Assembly: GCA_030609125.1 (NCBI GenBank)
Contig: JAUWCW010000017.1
Span: 1-16,003 of the forward strand
From: JAUWCW01 sp030609125 [NCBI: Candidatus Rokuibacteriota bacterium]
Lineage (GTDB): Bacteria > JAUVQV01
Length of the DNA stretch: 16,003 nucleotides
Direction of reading: 5' to 3'
The notes under the pieces: model-generated
Told to the model about the DNA's origin: nothing
What the model saw: only the letters and a program-made list of their open reading frames with translations
The model's database searches: none
Part shown: piece after piece, positions 13,824 through 16,003 of the stretch
How the letters are laid out: each line of letters opens with the position of its first letter
How positions within the stretch are numbered: position 1 is the stretch's first letter
Position numbers and translations under genes: made by a program

Positions 13824-14822
13824 GTGGGTGCCCTGAGGGAACTGCTTGAAGTTGATGATCTCGAGGTGGAATTTATTCTCGAGGGACATCCCCGCCCGGT
13901 CGTTTCAGAGGTGAGCTTCGCCCTGCGCAAGGCACGGACACTGTGCCTGGTCGGTGAATCGGGCTGCGGCAAGAGCGTGACGGCCCTCTCAATCCTCGGG
14001 CTTCTGCCGGACCCTCCCGGGAGGATAACCGGCGGTCACGTCTGGTTCGACGGCCGGGACCTCACGGCCCTCACCCAGAATGAGCTTTCGCGGATCCGGG
14101 GCCGCCGGATATCCATGGTCTTTCAGGAGCCGATGACGTCCCTCAATCCGGTCTTCACCGTCGGAGACCAGGTGGCGGAGGTCTACCGGACGCACCTGGG
14201 GCTGGGCAGGCAGGAGAGCCTGGAGAAAGCGGTGGAGATGCTTCGCCGCGTCGGCATCCCCGATCCCGCACAGCGGGCCGGCAACTACCCGCACCAGATG
14301 AGCGGCGGGATGCGACAGCGTGTCCTCATCGCCATCGCCCTCGCCTGCCACCCCGAGGTGCTTCTTGCGGACGAGCCGACGACGGCGCTGGACGTCACGA
14401 TTCAGGCGCAGATTCTCGCCCTGATGAAGGAGCTCCGCGATGAGATGGGAACGGCGGTCCTTCTCATAACCCACGATTTCGGGGTCGTCGCCGAAGCGGC
14501 TGACGAAGTGGCGGTCATGTACGCCGGCCGGATCGTCGAGCAGGCCGACTGCGACACGCTCTTTCACAGTCCCTGGCACCCCTACACGACGGGGCTGCTC
14601 CGCTCCAGGCCCCGCCCGGGCGATGGAGCGGGCGGCAAGGGGAGACGCCTGGAAGCGATTCCGGGGACAGTCCCGTCCCCGGCGAATCTGCCCCGAGGCT
14701 GTTCCTTCGAGCCCCGCTGCAGCCGCAGGGAAGACATTTGCCGGGAGAGCGCCCCGCCCCTTGAGCAGAAGAACGGCGGGCAGCTCGCCCGCTGCTGGAT
14801 ACCCCCCGCGAAGGAGGCGTGA
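13824..14822 (+). CDS. Oligopeptide/dipeptide ABC transporter ATPase (OppD/DppD-like)
   Basis: 332 residues. Walker A GESGCGKS at 44-51, signature MSGGMRQR at about 159, Walker [12 protein letters not shown] (Asp183, Glu184) and switch His217 in ITHDFG are all intact. The C-terminal extension has [12 protein letters not shown] and the four-Cys stretch of [21 protein letters not shown]; this oligo_HPY region is specific to the peptide/nickel ATPase subfamily. It would power import of peptides with the next gene. [11 protein letters not shown] replaces the common 'v..GetlglVG'. The start is uncertain: GTG 13824 is open, but GAGGAG touches it directly. CTG 13833 has eight-base spacing and gives [10 protein letters not shown], the usual family N-terminus. 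No permease or binding-protein gene is adjacent on either side. Confidence 0.92.
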   Translation: MGALRELLEVDDLEVEFILEGHPRPVVSEVSFALRKARTLCLVGESGCGKSVTALSILGLLPDPPGRITGGHVWFDGRDLTALTQNELSRIRGRRISMVFQEPMTSLNPVFTVGDQVAEVYRTHLGLGRQESLEKAVEMLRRVGIPDPAQRAGNYPHQMSGGMRQRVLIAIALACHPEVLLADEPTTALDVTIQAQILALMKELRDEMGTAVLLITHDFGVVAEAADEVAVMYAGRIVEQADCDTLFHSPWHPYTTGLLRSRPRPGDGAGGKGRRLEAIPGTVPSPANLPRGCSFEPRCSRREDICRESAPPLEQKNGGQLARCWIPPAKEA

Positions 14823-14826
14823 AGCG

Positions 14827-15807
14827 GTGAGAGAGCCTCTTCTGCAGGTACAGGGACTGAAAAAGTACTTCCCGGTCAAGGGGGGGCTTCTGCAGCGGAG
14901 ACGCGACCGGGTCCACGCCGTGGAGGGGGTGGACTTCGAGATCCGGTCAGGTCAGACGCTGAGCCTCGTGGGCGAGACGGGCTGCGGCAAGTCGACGACG
15001 GGGAAGCTCGTTGTCCGCCTGCTGGAGCCCACGGAAGGGACAATCCGCTTCCGGGGAATCGACCTGCTGACCCTCTCGCCGAGAGAGATGAGAAACCTGC
15101 GCCGGGAGATGCAAATCATATTCCAGGACCCGTTCTCCTCTCTCAACCCCAGGCTCACCATCCGGCAGACCGTGGGGGAGCCCCTCGTTCTGCACGAGAA
15201 GGGTTCGCGCCGGGAGAGGGACGACAAGGTCGTTCACCTGCTCCGGAAGGTGGGCCTGAAGCCGGAAGACCGCTTTCGCTATCCCCACGAGTTCAGCGGC
15301 GGACAACGCCAGCGCGTGGGCATCGCCCGGGCCCTCGCTCTCAACCCAAGGCTCATCGTCGCCGACGAGCCCGTCTCCTCCCTGGACGTCTCCATTCAGG
15401 CCCAGGTCACCAACCTTCTCCTCGACCTGCAGGAAGAGCTCGGGCTGTCGTACCTTTTCATCTCCCACGACCTGGGGCTGGTGGAGCACATCAGCGACGA
15501 GGTGGCCGTCATGTACCTGGGACGCATCATCGAGCGCGGCCCTGCCCGGTCTCTTTTCGCCAACCCCAGGCACCCCTACACCGAGGCCCTGCTCGATTCG
15601 ATCCCCGTCCGCGACCCCCGGCAGCGAAAGGGAGGGCACCGTCCGCTCTCCGGCGATGTTCCGAGCCCGATCCATCCTCCCGGCGGGTGCCCCTTCCACC
15701 CCCGCTGCCCCTTGCGTGAGGAGATCTGCACGCAGACCTTCCCGGGCCTTTTCGAATTCTCTCCCGGCCACATCGTGCATTGTCACGTGAGGGGAAAACG
15801 GGGGTGA
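14827..15807 (+). CDS. Oligopeptide/dipeptide ABC transporter ATPase (OppF/DppF-like)
   Basis: 326 residues, the usual partner of the preceding ATPase. [19 protein letters not shown] is the OppF-type N-terminus. Walker A is GETGCGKS at 49-56, the Q-loop lies in [15 protein letters not shown], and the signature FSGGQRQR is at about 156-163. Walker B is [10 protein letters not shown] (Asp180, Glu181) and the switch is His214 in ISHDLG. The C-terminal oligo_HPY region ([12 protein letters not shown]) and the Cys stretch [15 protein letters not shown] follow. GTG 14827 is four bases after the upstream stop, nine bases behind AAGGAGG. The open frame from 14623 runs inside the previous gene and is rejected. 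The two ATPases would form a heterodimer with permeases encoded elsewhere. Confidence 0.94.
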   Translation: MREPLLQVQGLKKYFPVKGGLLQRRRDRVHAVEGVDFEIRSGQTLSLVGETGCGKSTTGKLVVRLLEPTEGTIRFRGIDLLTLSPREMRNLRREMQIIFQDPFSSLNPRLTIRQTVGEPLVLHEKGSRRERDDKVVHLLRKVGLKPEDRFRYPHEFSGGQRQRVGIARALALNPRLIVADEPVSSLDVSIQAQVTNLLLDLQEELGLSYLFISHDLGLVEHISDEVAVMYLGRIIERGPARSLFANPRHPYTEALLDSIPVRDPRQRKGGHRPLSGDVPSPIHPPGGCPFHPRCPLREEICTQTFPGLFEFSPGHIVHCHVRGKRG

Positions 15808-15810
15808 CCC

Positions 15811-16003
15811 ATGACCGCAGAGAGCCTCATCGTCAAGGGAGCCCGTGAGCACAACCTGAAGAACATCTCTCTCGAGCTTCCGCGCAACAAGCTGGTCGTC
15901 ATAACCGGCGTTTCCGGGTCGGGCAAGTCCTCACTCGCCTTCGACACGATCTACGCGGAGGGCCAGCGCCGCTACGTCGAGTCCCTCTCCGCCTACGCGC
16001 GCC
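15811..16003 (+). CDS. uvrA: UvrA excinuclease ATPase subunit (5' part only)
   Basis: The first 64 codons are present. [59 protein letters not shown] is unmistakably the UvrA N-terminus, with Walker A GVSGSGKS at 33-40. UvrA is the damage-sensing ABC-type ATPase of nucleotide excision repair, normally about 940 residues, so most of it lies beyond the right edge. ATG 15811 is three bases after the OppF-like stop with GGGGG seven to eleven bases upstream. The gene is therefore co-transcribed with the peptide-transporter ATPases. Confidence 0.98.
   Translation, partial: MTAESLIVKGAREHNLKNISLELPRNKLVVITGVSGSGKSSLAFDTIYAEGQRRYVESLSAYAR

Noticed and set aside
1-16003. Defence island, CRISPR array, transposon or prophage
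   Set aside because: No spaced repeats, transposase, integrase or nuclease-helicase genes were seen; all genes fit housekeeping, transport or pilus families.

Overview
This is a GC-rich (roughly 60-65% by eye), densely packed bacterial chromosome segment. Everything up to about 13,330 is on the minus strand; everything after 13,477 is on the plus strand. The gene set suggests an anaerobic, amino-acid-fermenting bacterium: an acyl-CoA dehydratase activase, a V/A-type rotary ATPase, a clostridial-type 2[4Fe-4S] ferredoxin, an IscU-type Fe-S scaffold and peptide-transporter ATPases. My best guess is the phylum Synergistota. That is an inference from gene content, not from a marker gene.

Layout from left to right. 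(1) 1-1850: a MarR regulator reading leftward into a large activase that runs off the left edge. A TTGACA promoter carries a 27-bp inverted repeat over its -10, which looks like an autoregulatory operator. (2) 1882-8584: one tightly overlapping operon, transcribed right to left, for the soluble half of a V/A-ATPase in the order G/H-E-C-F-A-B-D, with radC as last gene. The membrane subunits I and K, usually found between the first gene and E, are absent. (3) 8667-11425: four overlapping type IV minor-pilin genes in the order FimT/GspH-like, PilV-like, PilW-like, PilX-like. (4) 11693-12425: a promoter, a 59-residue ferredoxin (too short for most gene callers) and iscU. (5) 12480-13328: mutM, divergent from (6) a small FmdB-type zinc-ribbon gene at 13477-13692, which ends in a strong intrinsic terminator. 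(7) 13785-16003: an extended -10 promoter, two oligopeptide ABC-transporter ATPase genes without permease or binding-protein genes, and the first 64 codons of uvrA three bases behind them.

Most genes are translationally coupled, with 1-8 base overlaps or gaps of 1-4 bases. About half appear to use GTG starts, so naive ATG starts are wrong for several genes; corrected starts are argued per gene. Three DNA-repair genes (radC, mutM, uvrA) sit in three separate transcription units, two of them as distal genes of transport or energy operons.

I see no CRISPR array, tRNA, rRNA, insertion sequence, phage gene or recognisable defence island. No gap between genes exceeds 300 bases; the largest, 11426-11692, holds a G10 run, a hairpin and a 12-bp palindrome. 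The items most worth checking are the missing I/K genes in the ATPase operon, the radC tail, the orphan peptide-transporter ATPases fused to uvrA, and the MarR operator.
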